The notes under the pieces were generated by a model. It saw nothing but the letters and a program-made list of their open reading frames with translations. It was not told the DNA's origin and made no database searches. Made by a program: the position numbers and the translations under genes. From NCBI GenBank assembly GCA_037962975.1, contig CM075676.1:29383001-29447000 (forward strand): DNA of 64,000 nt, given 5' to 3'. This document shows, in pieces, positions 35,322 through 44,269 of the stretch (positions are counted from its first letter, which is position 1; each line of letters starts with the position of its first letter). The DNA is from Clitoria ternatea (Eukaryota > Streptophyta > Magnoliopsida > Fabales > Fabaceae).

Positions 35322-36215
35322 TGATCCGGTCCTAACACCGGCCCCCAAGAGCATGGCTTTAATGCTTTGCCAGATCAGCATTTTGAACAAGAGAAGTACT
35401 CTTCAAATACACTACAAATACTATACGGAGTGCATACCGCCAGGGCAAGTAACGCCGCCAGGGTTCATGACTCCGCCCAGGCACGTTACCCCGCCAAGGA
35501 ATGTAACTCCATCCAGGCATGTTACTCCGTCAAGGAATGTAACCTCGCCAAAGTTGTTACTCCGCCAAGCCATAGGCTCAACATTGGCGGAATACCGAAT
35601 TTCCCCTACTGCGTAGCGAGCCCATACTCACAACCCCGGCACGAGATTGACTCTGTCTTGAGAGGTTAATAATGGGAATCACACTGTCACGCATAAAGGG
35701 AAATAACAATAAAATATTAAAGCACTAACGCTTTCCAGACAAGTTGTGATACCTACTACAATAATGGTGCATGTAAACGGCGCAGGGACCCACTACCTTT
35801 TTAGCATTATGCCTGAAGACAAGGAGCGGGTCCTACCAATAATGCAGCACCAGTAACAGGTATATAAACCTCTCTCGAAAAGGTATAAGGGATCTTTTTC
35901 CCATTCTCTGAACCTTACACTCTCTTACTTGCATAATTCTCTCTGATTGTCTTTCTAAGTCTCTAAGTATTCTGAAATACTGACTTGAGCGTCGGAGAAC
36001 GATTGCAGGTACCACCCCCAATCGGGTCAAGGCAACGCAGATCCCGTCAGGCGGACTGTGACACCGCCCCGCAGTATATTACACTCCGCCTCAGCATACA
36101 AAGACTCTCCGTATTTATATTTATACGCACATTGCTTTTTATCAAAACATATTTATATGTATATTTTGAGTTGTTCTACAAGCGTATTTCTACACCCCCT
36201 GTAAAGAACAGTTCA
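35322..36215 (+). repeat. 3' LTR of the Tat element
   Basis: 894 bp, about four substitutions from the 5' LTR, TATA box at 35861-35868, followed by the TAAAG target copy. Confidence 0.95.
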
Positions 36216-36220
36216 TAAAG
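36216..36220. repeat. Target site duplication TAAAG (right) of the Tat element
   Basis: Matches 23661-23665. On the minus strand it reads CTTTA, part of the coding text of the RING fragment. Confidence 0.95.
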
Positions 36221-37073
36221 GTACCATAATTTCAGTTCTTATTTGAGAATATGGACCAGTTTTTTAAGGAGAATTTCTTGCTCTCATCATATCATTGGTC
36301 AAAGGAGATTCATGTAGGATCCAATGAAAAGTAGGAGCAAGTTAAAGTTGTTGGTATGAAGAATTAGTTGCACCAACTTCTGAGGAGACAAATAAAGGAG
36401 AGGCGTCATTTTGAATGAACAAAGGTGCTTAAGTGCTTGGTTGGGAAATAAAGCTTGTACATCTCTTGCGAAGTTGTATGAACATCTATTATCATTAAGG
36501 GCAGAATTTGACATTGTAGTACGTTCAGCTTGTGCACTCATGCTTGAACTTTCACCTTCTAAGAATTCTCCAAAAGTGTGACTAATGAATCTTCTCTTGG
36601 TTGGTAAAACCATATTGTTTGTTGTGATTCCATACTGTGTACCTTGTTCTTCCACTACAGATCTTGGTGATAAATTATGAATTGTTCTCCTAGTAGAGTT
36701 CACTCTACCTTGATTTTGTGTTTCACTTGGAGAATGGGTTAGGCTTAGTGACAAATAAAGATTGATGGAAGAATTTATCCCTTCTTTATTGTCATAATCA
36801 TAAACATTGGATCCAAAAATCCTATTTTGGAGACCTTGAGGAGTTATAGCAAGGGAGCTTGAGGATTCATGAAGATTCATACCCACATTCTGATCATGAT
36901 TATGAATTACATTGACTCTTTGTTGAGATTAATTCATATTTAAATCAAGAAGCCCATCTCGAACCCTTTTATCACTTCCAATAGTGAATAAATTAGAAAA
37001 CGAAATTGGTGACTGCAATGCTCCAGTTACAATTGATAGATTAAGGGAGCTTGAGGATTCATGAAGATGTAAA
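36221..37073 (-). pseudogene. RING fragment, exon A upstream of the Tat insertion
   Basis: Ser-rich coding text with the repeated phrase LHESSSSL (a 26 bp direct repeat at about 36851 and 37043), RRTIHNLSPRSVVEEQG and KRRFISHTFGEFLEGESSS. After a frameshift near 36420 it reads NDASPLFVSSEVGATNSSYQ and then up to MVPL at the Tat insertion point. Stops lie at 36929, 36342 and 36264. The upstream boundary near 37073 is a guess from a TTAG acceptor. Confidence 0.55.
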
Positions 37074-37564
37074 CTAATAGTTTTTGATAAGTTGATATAG
37101 TCCCTTTGAATTGTGATTTTTTAAATTGTAAGTAAGTGAACCATAGTTTCCCGTTTGAGATTCGACACAAATGGTAATTAAATTAATTGATTTCATCATT
37201 TGTGTTGAATCTTGAATTGTTTGTTTAGACAGTTTGGGATGAACAATTTTTTTATGCATCATTGCTATGTACAAGTTATGACTTATTTTAAAATTTGATA
37301 AAGTTTTAGTTAGTTAAGTTTTGTATTGTTCTCTGGGTGCATATTTGATTGTGGTTGAATTTGATTTCACCACTTTCATTTCGTGTACTTAGAGACCAAT
37401 GCGAAATGCTGCTGAAATTTTATCAAATTTTAAAATGACTCCTAAGTTGTATGTGGTTATGAGGTATAGAAAAATTTTCATCCTGAATGGGTAGGACCAC
37501 CACCTTTGTGAAAAAAGTAAGATTCATAGCACCGTTAAATTTACGGGTATTGTAAACAGAGAGT
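37074..37564. other. Spacer between RING fragment and tnp2
   Basis: No reading frame with support. The RING fragment and tnp2 are head to head across this ~490 bp, so any promoter of tnp2 would lie here. No convincing TATA box was identified. Confidence 0.4.
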
Positions 37565-40558
37565 ATGGATCGAAGTTGGATAGCTGCATCACGTATAAGT
37601 CCAGAATATGAGGGTGGAGTTGAAACATTCATAGAGTACGTGATACGAAAATCTGAAGAGCTGAATGGAATGTATTTTTGCCCATGTGTTAAATGCTTAA
37701 ACATGCATCGACTAGAATTGGCAGAGGTGCGAGAACATCTGTTGTGTGATGGATTTCTTCAAAGTTATACGCGATGGATATGGCATGGTGAACATGTTTA
37801 GGTGACAAGTACTAGTTTTCAAACAAAAGACCAAAGCTTTGCTCATGAGGTTGATGATGACATGGATGACCGACTTGAGGATATGATCCGTGATGTAGGG
37901 GTAGAAAGTTTTAAGAGAGCTCACGTATATGCGAGTCTATGTGAGGATTCTGAAAAGCCGTTGTATCCGAATTACTCTAATTTCACAAGGTTGTCAGCAG
38001 TTTTACGATCATTTAATTTGAAAGCGATAAATGGGTGGACAGATAAAAGCTTCACTGACTTGCTTAAGTTGTTGAAAGACATGCTCCCAGTTGGTAACAC
38101 TTTGCCAAATCGTAACTATAAGGCTAAAAAGGTGTTGTGTCCTATGGTCTTTGAGTATACGAAAATACATGCATGCCCAAATGATTTTGTATTATACCGT
38201 GGTGGGTACGAAATGCTGCATCGATGTCCTAGGTGTGGGGTGTCACGATATAAGAAGAAAGAGGTTGATTCTGATGATTTCTACAAAAAGGGGTCTCCTG
38301 CGAAGGTGTTGTGGTATCTCCCTATAGTTCCACGACTAAAGCGTCTATTTGCCAATGCAGATGATGCGAAGCTTATGAGATGGCACGTTGATGAAAGGGT
38401 TGTTGACGGATTAGTTAGGCATCCGGCAGATGGATTACAGTGGAAGAAAATAGATACGATGTTTCCAGATTTTGCCTGTGACCCAAGAAATGTTAGACTT
38501 GCACTAGCCACAGACGGCATGAACCCATATGGGAACCAAAGCACAAACCACAGTTCTTGACCTGTTTTGTTGTTTGTTTACAACTTGTCGCCGTGGTTGT
38601 GCATGAAGTGGAAGTACATTATGTTATCAATGATGATTTCTGGTCTACGACAACCAGGGAACGACATTGATGTATACTTATCTCCGTTAGTTGAAGACCT
38701 GAAAATGTTATGGGTAGAGGGGGTTGATGTGTTTGATAGGCTAACAGGACAATCATTCAATTTGAGGGCCATGTTATTCTGTACGATCAATGATTTTCTA
38801 GCGTATGGTAACCTCTCGGGCTATAGCGTCAAAGGACATAAAGCGTGTCCTGTATGTGAGGAGGGAACTAGTTCTGATCGGCTACATCATGGAAGGAAAA
38901 ATGTTTATCTTCGACATTGTAGGTTTCTCACACCTAATCATCCACTTCGTAGGTTGAAGAAGTCGTTCAATGGTGCACAAGAGTTTGAAATGCCTCCCCC
39001 ACCATTGTCTGGTCGTCAAGTATATGAAAAGGTGAAAGAAGTTAATATGGTTCTTGGTAAGTCTGAGAAGCAGTCTATCTCAAAAAACACGTGGAAGAAG
39101 AGGTCAATATTTTTTGATCTGCCATATTGGAAAGAGCTTGATGTGAGGCACTGTATTAATGTGATGCATGTGGAGAAAAACGTGTACGATAGTTTGGTTG
39201 GAACCCTGTTAAACATACCTGGAAAAACAAAGGATGGCCTAAATTCACATCTAGACTTGGATTTGTTAGGTATACATGAGGAGTTACACCCACAAGTAAA
39301 GGGCAAACGAACATACTTGCCGCCAGCATGTCATACCTTGTCTAGAAAAGAGAAACAAAGTTTGTGTGAATCGTTGTGTGGTGTCAAAGTTCCATCTGGG
39401 TACGGTTCCAACATCAACACTTGTGTTTCCTTGAAGGATCTAAAGTTAGCTGGTTTGAAGTCACATGATTGTCATATGCTGATCCAACAATTTCTACCCA
39501 TTGCCATTCGTGGCATTCTCCCTCAAAATGTCAGACATGTGATAACAAGGGTGTGTTTATTTTTCAATGCCATATGTGCCAAAGTAATCGCCCACGATAA
39601 GTTGGAAGCGTTGGAACAGGAAGGGTTTCTTATACTATCCCAGTTGGAAATGTATTTCCCTCCTTCATTCTTTGACATAATGGTATATTTAATCATCCAT
39701 TTAGTGAGGGAGGTCCATTTGTGTGGGCCAGTGTTCTTGAGGTGGATGTATCCTGTTGAGCGATACATGAAAATTTTGAAAGGCTATATGAAGAACCAAC
39801 GTCGCCCCGAAGCATCAATAGTAGAAAGGTACATTGCAGAGGAAGCAATTGAGTTTTACACAGATTATATGTCACAGGCTGAAAGCATTGGTATTCCGAA
39901 GACTCGTCACGAAGGACGGTTGGATGGGAAAGGTACCATTGGGAAAAAAATTAAAAGCATGTCACGTGATGAAGTACTCCAAGCACACTTTTATATTTTG
40001 AACAACACAGACGCTGTGCTCCCGTATTTAGCTGCATATAAAGATATAGTCAAAAGAAACAACCCTAAAATGGCTGAAAAGTGGGTGTTGAACGAACACA
40101 ATAAAACGTTCATGTAGTGGTTCAAAATGACCCTTCTTAAAGATACATCTGCTTCTGAGACATTGCATCGACTGGCACTAGGACCCAACTTTGATGTAAT
40201 CACTTATTGTGGCTATGACATAAATAATTATTCTTTCTATACAAGGATTCAAGATGACAAAAGTACGGTGCAGAACTGTGGAGTTATGGTTGCGACCGAA
40301 TCAATGCATTTTTCCACTTCAAAGGACAAAAACCCTGTCATGGCTGAGTTATGTTATTTTGGTGTCATTGAAGATATATGGGAAGTTGATTACGGTCGTT
40401 TCACAGTGCCTGTTTTTAAATGTAAATGGGTTGATAGAAAAAGTGGTGTCAAAATAGATGATTTTGGTTTTACGTTAGTGGACTTAAACAAGGTTGGTTA
40501 TAAGGAAGAGCCTTTCATTATGGAAGCTCAAGTAAAACAAGTTTTCTACGTTGTTGAC
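37565..40558 (+). pseudogene. tnp2: CACTA transposase of the tnp2 (TNPD-like) type, broken
   Basis: Domains in order: transposase-associated N-terminus (MDRSWIAASRI ... FCPCVKCLNMHRL); tnp2 catalytic region (LATDGMNPYGNQST, MMISGLRQPGNDIDVYLSPL, MLFCTINDFLAYGNLSGYSV, KGHKACPVCEEGT); DUF4218 (LPIAIRGILPQNVRHVITRV, GPVFLRWMYPVERYMKILKG); DUF4216 (SVQ-type end reading VFKCKWVDRKSGVK, DLNKVGYKEEPFIM, QVFYVVD). Tnp2 proteins bind CACTA ends and cut and paste the element in the nucleus. The whole 3 kb is one frame with three stops (37799 TAG, 38558 TGA, 40115 TAG) and no frameshift. The last domain is cut by the copia array at 40559. Confidence 0.9.
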
Positions 40559-41304
40559 TGTTGTTCAAGTGGCCTCAATACTCAAGAGGGGGGGTGAATT
40601 GAGTTTTTAAACTTTTTGTTGGAAAGCCTTTGAACTTGATTCTTATGTTCAAGTATACAAGTTTATGCAAGTGAAATCAAGTTTAATGAAATGTGCAAGG
40701 CAAAACAAAGGTAAATATAGTAGAGACAATTTAACAAACACTTGGTGTGCAGTATTCAAGGTTTATCAAATTAGACAAGTTTAAGAGTGCAAGCCACAAT
40801 CAATCAACACAAGCTAATTTAGCACAATATATGAAAGTAAAAGAGTAGGGAAGAGAAGCTTGCAAACCGATTTAACGAGTTCCATCAATCCGGTGTACGT
40901 CTCGCCTCTAAGCAACCCACTTAGAAGATTTCCACTATTATAGACTAGAGATACAACTTTGAGCAATTGCGGCTTCCTAGTGTCCCACACTCAAGAACCC
41001 ATTCCTCACAAGTATAAGGGCACCCCACCCAATCTCTCAATCTCACAATATCCCAAAGGTTGAACCCCAACCTTTGTAACCACTCAACCTAGAGTGAACT
41101 TTGGTGTTTGGTGTTTTACAAGCAAGTAACTCTCTCAATAGAGTAGATGTACAAGTGAAGGTTCTCTTAAATCTATAACTCTCAAGAAGAGAGGATATGC
41201 AAATGAAATCTCAAAATATACAAGAATGAGGGCTTACAAAGCACAAGAGTAAGTAGAGAAATGTAGCTCCTTTGTTATCTATTTTGTGCTTGAGTTCCTC
41301 TTGA

Positions 41305-41311
41305 ATTTATA
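41305..41311 (-). promoter_or_regulatory. TATA box of copia LTR 1
   Basis: Minus-strand CTATAAATTC, 120 bases downstream of the U3 palindrome cluster. Identical boxes lie at 49769-49775 and 58234-58240. Confidence 0.6.
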
Positions 41312-41430
41312 GAGCCATTTGAGAGCTTGAGGAGTGCCTTTCTTCTTCTTAGCCGTTGCACATAGTGGGGATCTGAAAAATGGTGGAGACATGTGCTGGT
41401 TTCCCACTAATATATGTTTTTCCACTATGG

Positions 41431-41898
41431 TAATCGATTATCCCTTTGGGTGTAATCGATTACAACTTGAATTTTTCATTCCAGATCGTGCGGTAATCGA
41501 TTAGCCAATCCATAGTAATCGATTATCATCAAGTCAGAGCGAAACTAATCGATTTCCTTTTGCCTTGTAGTCGATTAGCAAAGATGCCTGATGCATTTAA
41601 TTTGGCTTCGTAGCTTCGTAATCGATTATATAGTCATAGTAATCGATTAGTTTAATTCCAGTAGCCTTCTAATCGATTATCACAGTTCTCGTAATCGATT
41701 AGCTGTTATACCTGATGCTTTTAAATCCATTTTTGGTTTTGGTAATCGATTGAGCCATTCATGTAATCGATTAGCTTGATTCCAGTAGCTCTGTAATCGA
41801 TTATTTCAATTGCTGTAATCGATTAGTTTATGCCCTGTTGCAATTGTTCCAAAGACATAGTTACTCTAATCGATTAGACTGGGCTTCCTAATCGATTA
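41431..41898. repeat. U3 palindrome cluster (TAATCGATTA pairs), LTR 1
   Basis: Sixteen sites (13 exact, 3 one-base variants) at 41431, 41453, 41494, 41516, 41546, 41568, 41619, 41640, 41670, 41692, 41743, 41764, 41794, 41816, 41867 and 41889. They form eight pairs with start-to-start distances of 21-22 bp. Pair-to-pair distances alternate near 51 and 73 bp, a ~124 bp higher-order repeat. Same clusters lie in LTR 2 (49895-50362) and LTR 3 (about 58359-58827). Confidence 0.9.
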
Positions 41899-41998
41899 GC
41901 TTCGCATTGTTTTATGTCTTCTTTGTTTTTGCAAGACTTTCTTCAAAAGTGTTTTGTCATTATCAAAATCCTTGTACCTGTTACCACATTCAAACACA

Positions 41999-42011
41999 TT
42001 CTCCCCTTTTT
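41999..42011 (-). other. Copia polypurine tract
   Basis: Minus strand AAAAAAGGGGAGAA directly before TGTGTTTG of the LTR. The same tract is at 50463 and 58928. Confidence 0.6.
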
Positions 42012-42483
42012 TGATGATGACAACCATGTTCATCTCTTGAGGGTTGTTAGTGTAAACAATCAATCTTTATCTAATTTTATCTGCAAAAGCATTTGAATTT
42101 TTCCTTATCTCTAAAAATAGATTATCACTTGTACAAGTAAATCTCTTATCTCTTAAAGGTTATCCTCTGCAGCTTTATCTCTTTAAAAGGTTATCCCTTA
42201 CAGCTTTAAAACAACTAAAACTCCTAAGTCTCCCCCTATCTTTTGGAATTTATTAACCTCTTTACAAATTGTTAATCATTTGGCAATTTGTTTTAGCAGC
42301 GTATTTCAGATGAACAAGATATGAACAAATAATTCTTTTCCCCCTTTGGAATCATCAAAAAATACTAAAACAAGTATAGCATATAAGGAAAGACACATTT
42401 TTATTCAATGTAATGAAAGGGAGTACACCAAGGAAAGATTAATAACTTATGCAGAAAGGAAAAACAGAAAGCACAACAAAACT
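42012..42483. other. Copia 3' untranslated region, unit 1
   Basis: AT-rich sequence between the env-like ORF stop and the polypurine tract, no ORF of note. The plus-strand frame at 42346-42582 is a shadow. Equivalent stretches lie at 50476-50947 and 58941-59412. Confidence 0.5.
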
Positions 42484-43586
42484 CTAGTTATCAGGATTAA
42501 AAAATTGAAGCTCAGAGATTTGGTGGGAGAGTTCTTCATAGCGCTGTTGCATCATCTCAAAGCGTTGTTGCTCAGTCATTGAGAACTCTTGAAGAGAGTT
42601 TTCAATGCGGTCGAAGCGGCGGTCAAGGTGAGCATAGAGAGATGCGAATGGGTCAGAGGGGCCTTTCGGTACAGCTTGTTGTTGAGGAGGAGGAGGAACT
42701 GGTTCATCAGCAGGTGCTTCAAAAGGAATGTTGGCATGATAGCCTTCCATCCTTGAGTACCAAGCTCCATGCAAAAAGACAAGACCTATTTTGGTTAAAT
42801 GGTGAGTGCCAATGCAGGCTCTTGGAGGCACTTTTTCTGATAATTCTCCTGCCAAATCTACTCCACAATATTTGAAGATTTTGGTAAGGAGAATGCCATA
42901 TGGGAGCTTTTGTTGGTCTTTTACGTGGCGCATGTGGAACTTGACCAGTTAAACCCAGTTGATCTCTTTGTGGTTCAACATTGCCCACATTAAGAGGACA
43001 TCATCCTCTTCCACCAAAGCATAGTTCCCACCGCGGGGAACCAACATCTTGACCAAGAAAAAGTGGAGAAGACGATTGTTCATGGTCAGATGTCCTACCA
43101 GCTTGTGGTTGCTCCTGGGAAGATCAGCTTTCCACAAGGATTAACGAGCAATGAGAGCATTGAAGCCCCATTCATCTTCGGGTTCTCCTCCTTCAAATTC
43201 TGCATTATTGAGCGGCAGATGGAGATTTCAACAAATTGAGTGTTGGTAAGCTTGATGGTCACATTTTTCACTTTTGATTCAACCATCCCATTGATAAGTC
43301 TGAGATTGCAGTAGAAAACTCTGATGAGTTCAGGATAATATTCGTCTTCCTTGAGGGTGAAAAAGGGAAAAACATTATAGTGGTGGAGGCATTGAGTAAA
43401 GGTGAGGCTATGGTTTTCGAATGTCTCGGCAATGGTGTAGTGGGGTGTCATGATTTCTCTCTCAGAAAAGTTTTTAACAAAGTTTTGGAGGTCTCTAGGA
43501 GAGGAAAAGAACCTTAAGAAGTCAAGGGGGTTGTTGGCCTGAGCCATAAAGGACCTAGCTCTTTTGACTGTGCGGGAGGAAGCCAT
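42484..43586 (-). pseudogene. Env-like / accessory ORF of copia unit 1, broken
   Basis: Third ORF downstream of pol. The likely start is MASSRTVKRARSFMAQANNP at 43586; the earlier in-frame stretch reads through a TATA box and a CT-rich leader. The body contains PHYTIAETFENHSLTFTQCL and NVTIKLTNTQFVEI, then, in another frame, LPRSNHKLVGHLTMNNRLLH and YALVEEDDVLLMWAMLNHKE. I associate these with the putative plant transposon protein family (PF20167). A frameshift near 43130 and a TAA at about 42949 break it. The tail (42933-42484) has a Pro/Gln linker and a short coiled coil (LDRRFDRIENSLQEFS). No clear membrane segment is seen, so env is a positional name only. Confidence 0.7.
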
Positions 43587-43713
43587 TGACAAGGAATGTA
43601 GAGAAAAGAAAAAAAAAGAGAAAAAAAAATGAAGAGAGTAAGAGAGTTCTTGAGAACTTTGAGAGATAGGAAGAGGAAGGAGGTAGTGTGAGATGAGAGG
43701 GTGAAGAGGAAGG

Positions 43714-43721
43714 TATTTATA
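43714..43721 (-). promoter_or_regulatory. TATA box upstream of the env-like ORF, unit 1
   Basis: Minus-strand CTATAAATACC, about 130 bases before the ATG at 43586, followed by a CT-rich leader (TTTTTCTCTTTTTTTTTC). It lies 99 bases downstream of the nearest TAATCGATTA. Copies at 52178-52185 and 60643-60650. Confidence 0.6.
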
Positions 43722-43819
43722 GGGAAGGATTAGGTTTAGAAAGGAGGGAGATAAGTTAAAAGAGTGGAGAATTCGAGCAGACCTCAGAAACATGCGTTTT
43801 GACTCTGCAGACCCGATGT

Positions 43820-44149
43820 TAATCGATTACTGGTAATGGGTAATCGATTATATCACAGTTCTGGGAATTGGAATCGTTTTGCACATAGAGTAATCGATTA
43901 CGGGATTTTCGTAATCGATTAGTAAAGAAACAGAAACGTCCTAATCGATTGTGGTAGTATGGTAACCGATTATTGTGAAGATGAAACGTGTTGTACCTGA
44001 AACAGAGACTTTGTAATCGATTATGGAGTAGAAAGTAATCGATTAGATTAAAAATAGAAACATTTTAATCGATTAGATATTAATAAATAATCGATTATCA
44101 ACAAAACAGAAGCTTATTAATCGATTATGCATATGTATATAATCGATTA
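43820..44149. repeat. Internal palindrome cluster (TAATCGATTA pairs), unit 1
   Basis: Sites at 43820/43841, 43891/43912, 43942/43963, 44014/44036, 44066/44088 and 44118/44140, with two one-base variants in the third pair. Spacing within pairs is 21-22 bp, and between pairs 71, 51, 72, 52 and 52 bp. This is the same architecture as the LTR cluster, but it lies outside the LTR, just upstream of the env-like ORF. Copies at 52284-52613 and 60749-61078. Confidence 0.9.
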
Positions 44150-44269
44150 TATGGTTCAAGAATTTGCAGTTTTCACACAGGAGAGTTGCAATATTGATCA
44201 ATCATGCCACTGATAATAACTATTCATGCAATCATGCCATATAATACTATTTTTATCAAAATACTTCAT

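Larger units (their letters stand above)
23666..36215 (+). mobile_element. Tat-lineage Ty3/gypsy retrotransposon with antisense gene (12,550 bp)
   Basis: Complete structure: 894 bp LTRs starting TGATCCGG and ending GTTCA, TSD TAAAG on both sides, primer binding site, gag, pol (protease-RT-RNase H-extra RNase H-integrase), two tandem-repeat arrays, an antisense gene, a polypurine tract and the 3' LTR. An extra RNase H domain after the Ty3 one and antisense ORFs downstream of pol are known traits of the Tat lineage. The LTRs differ at about four positions (99.5% identity), so the insertion is recent. Pol has two nonsense codons, so this copy is probably not autonomous. Confidence 0.92.
21553..37073 (-). 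pseudogene. RING-H2 E3 ubiquitin-ligase gene fragment (MBR/HIP1-like), five exons, interrupted by a Tat element
   Basis: On the minus strand I can chain exon A (37073-36221, then 23665-23640 beyond the Tat insertion), exon B (23430-23165), C (22926-22893), D (22234-22103) and E (21828-21553). All introns are GT-AG and phases agree from A to E. The product ends in a split RING-H2: CCIC closes exon D and CKHKFHIGC plus YPIC are in exon E. A very acidic tail (DDDDEEEEEDNDD...GDDIRD) follows. RING-H2 proteins act as ubiquitin ligases. The architecture recalls the MBR1/HIP1 group, but that name is tentative. It is dead: TAA codons at 36929, 36342, 36264 and 23329, a frameshift near 36420, a lost zinc ligand, and a 12.5 kb insertion in exon A. 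No 5' end or promoter is seen before tnp2. Confidence 0.65.
20163..40558 (+). mobile_element. CACTA (En/Spm-type) transposon, left end to the copia insertion
   Basis: CACTACAAGAAAAGCGC at 20163 is a classic CACTA 5' terminus. It is followed by GC-rich inverted subterminal words (GCCGACGGTT, AACCGCCGGC) and preceded by a possible 3 bp target copy ACT. In the orientation expected from this terminus, a tnp2 transposase lies on the plus strand at 37565-40558. The stretch between holds a RING-H2 gene fragment and a later 12.5 kb Tat insertion. The other terminus is not in the window, because the copia array begins inside tnp2. That the 20163 terminus and the tnp2 gene belong to one element is inference from order and orientation. 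Confidence 0.55.
40559..41998 (-). repeat. Copia LTR 1 (3' LTR of the array)
   Basis: TG...CA ended (TGTTGTTCAAG at the left, CAAACACA at the right on the plus strand). On the minus strand it begins TGTGTTTGAATG after an AAAAAAGGGGAGAA polypurine tract. The first ~450 plus-strand bases carry ten substitutions against LTR 2 and 3, while the remaining ~990 carry only one. A TATA box (TATAAAT, minus) lies at 41305-41311, and a palindrome cluster fills 41431-41898. Confidence 0.85.

Noticed and set aside
43587..43793. Extending the env-like ORF 69 residues upstream as a hydrophobic signal-like N-terminus
   Set aside because: This stretch translates a TATA box and a CT-rich leader; MASSR at 43586 is the better start.
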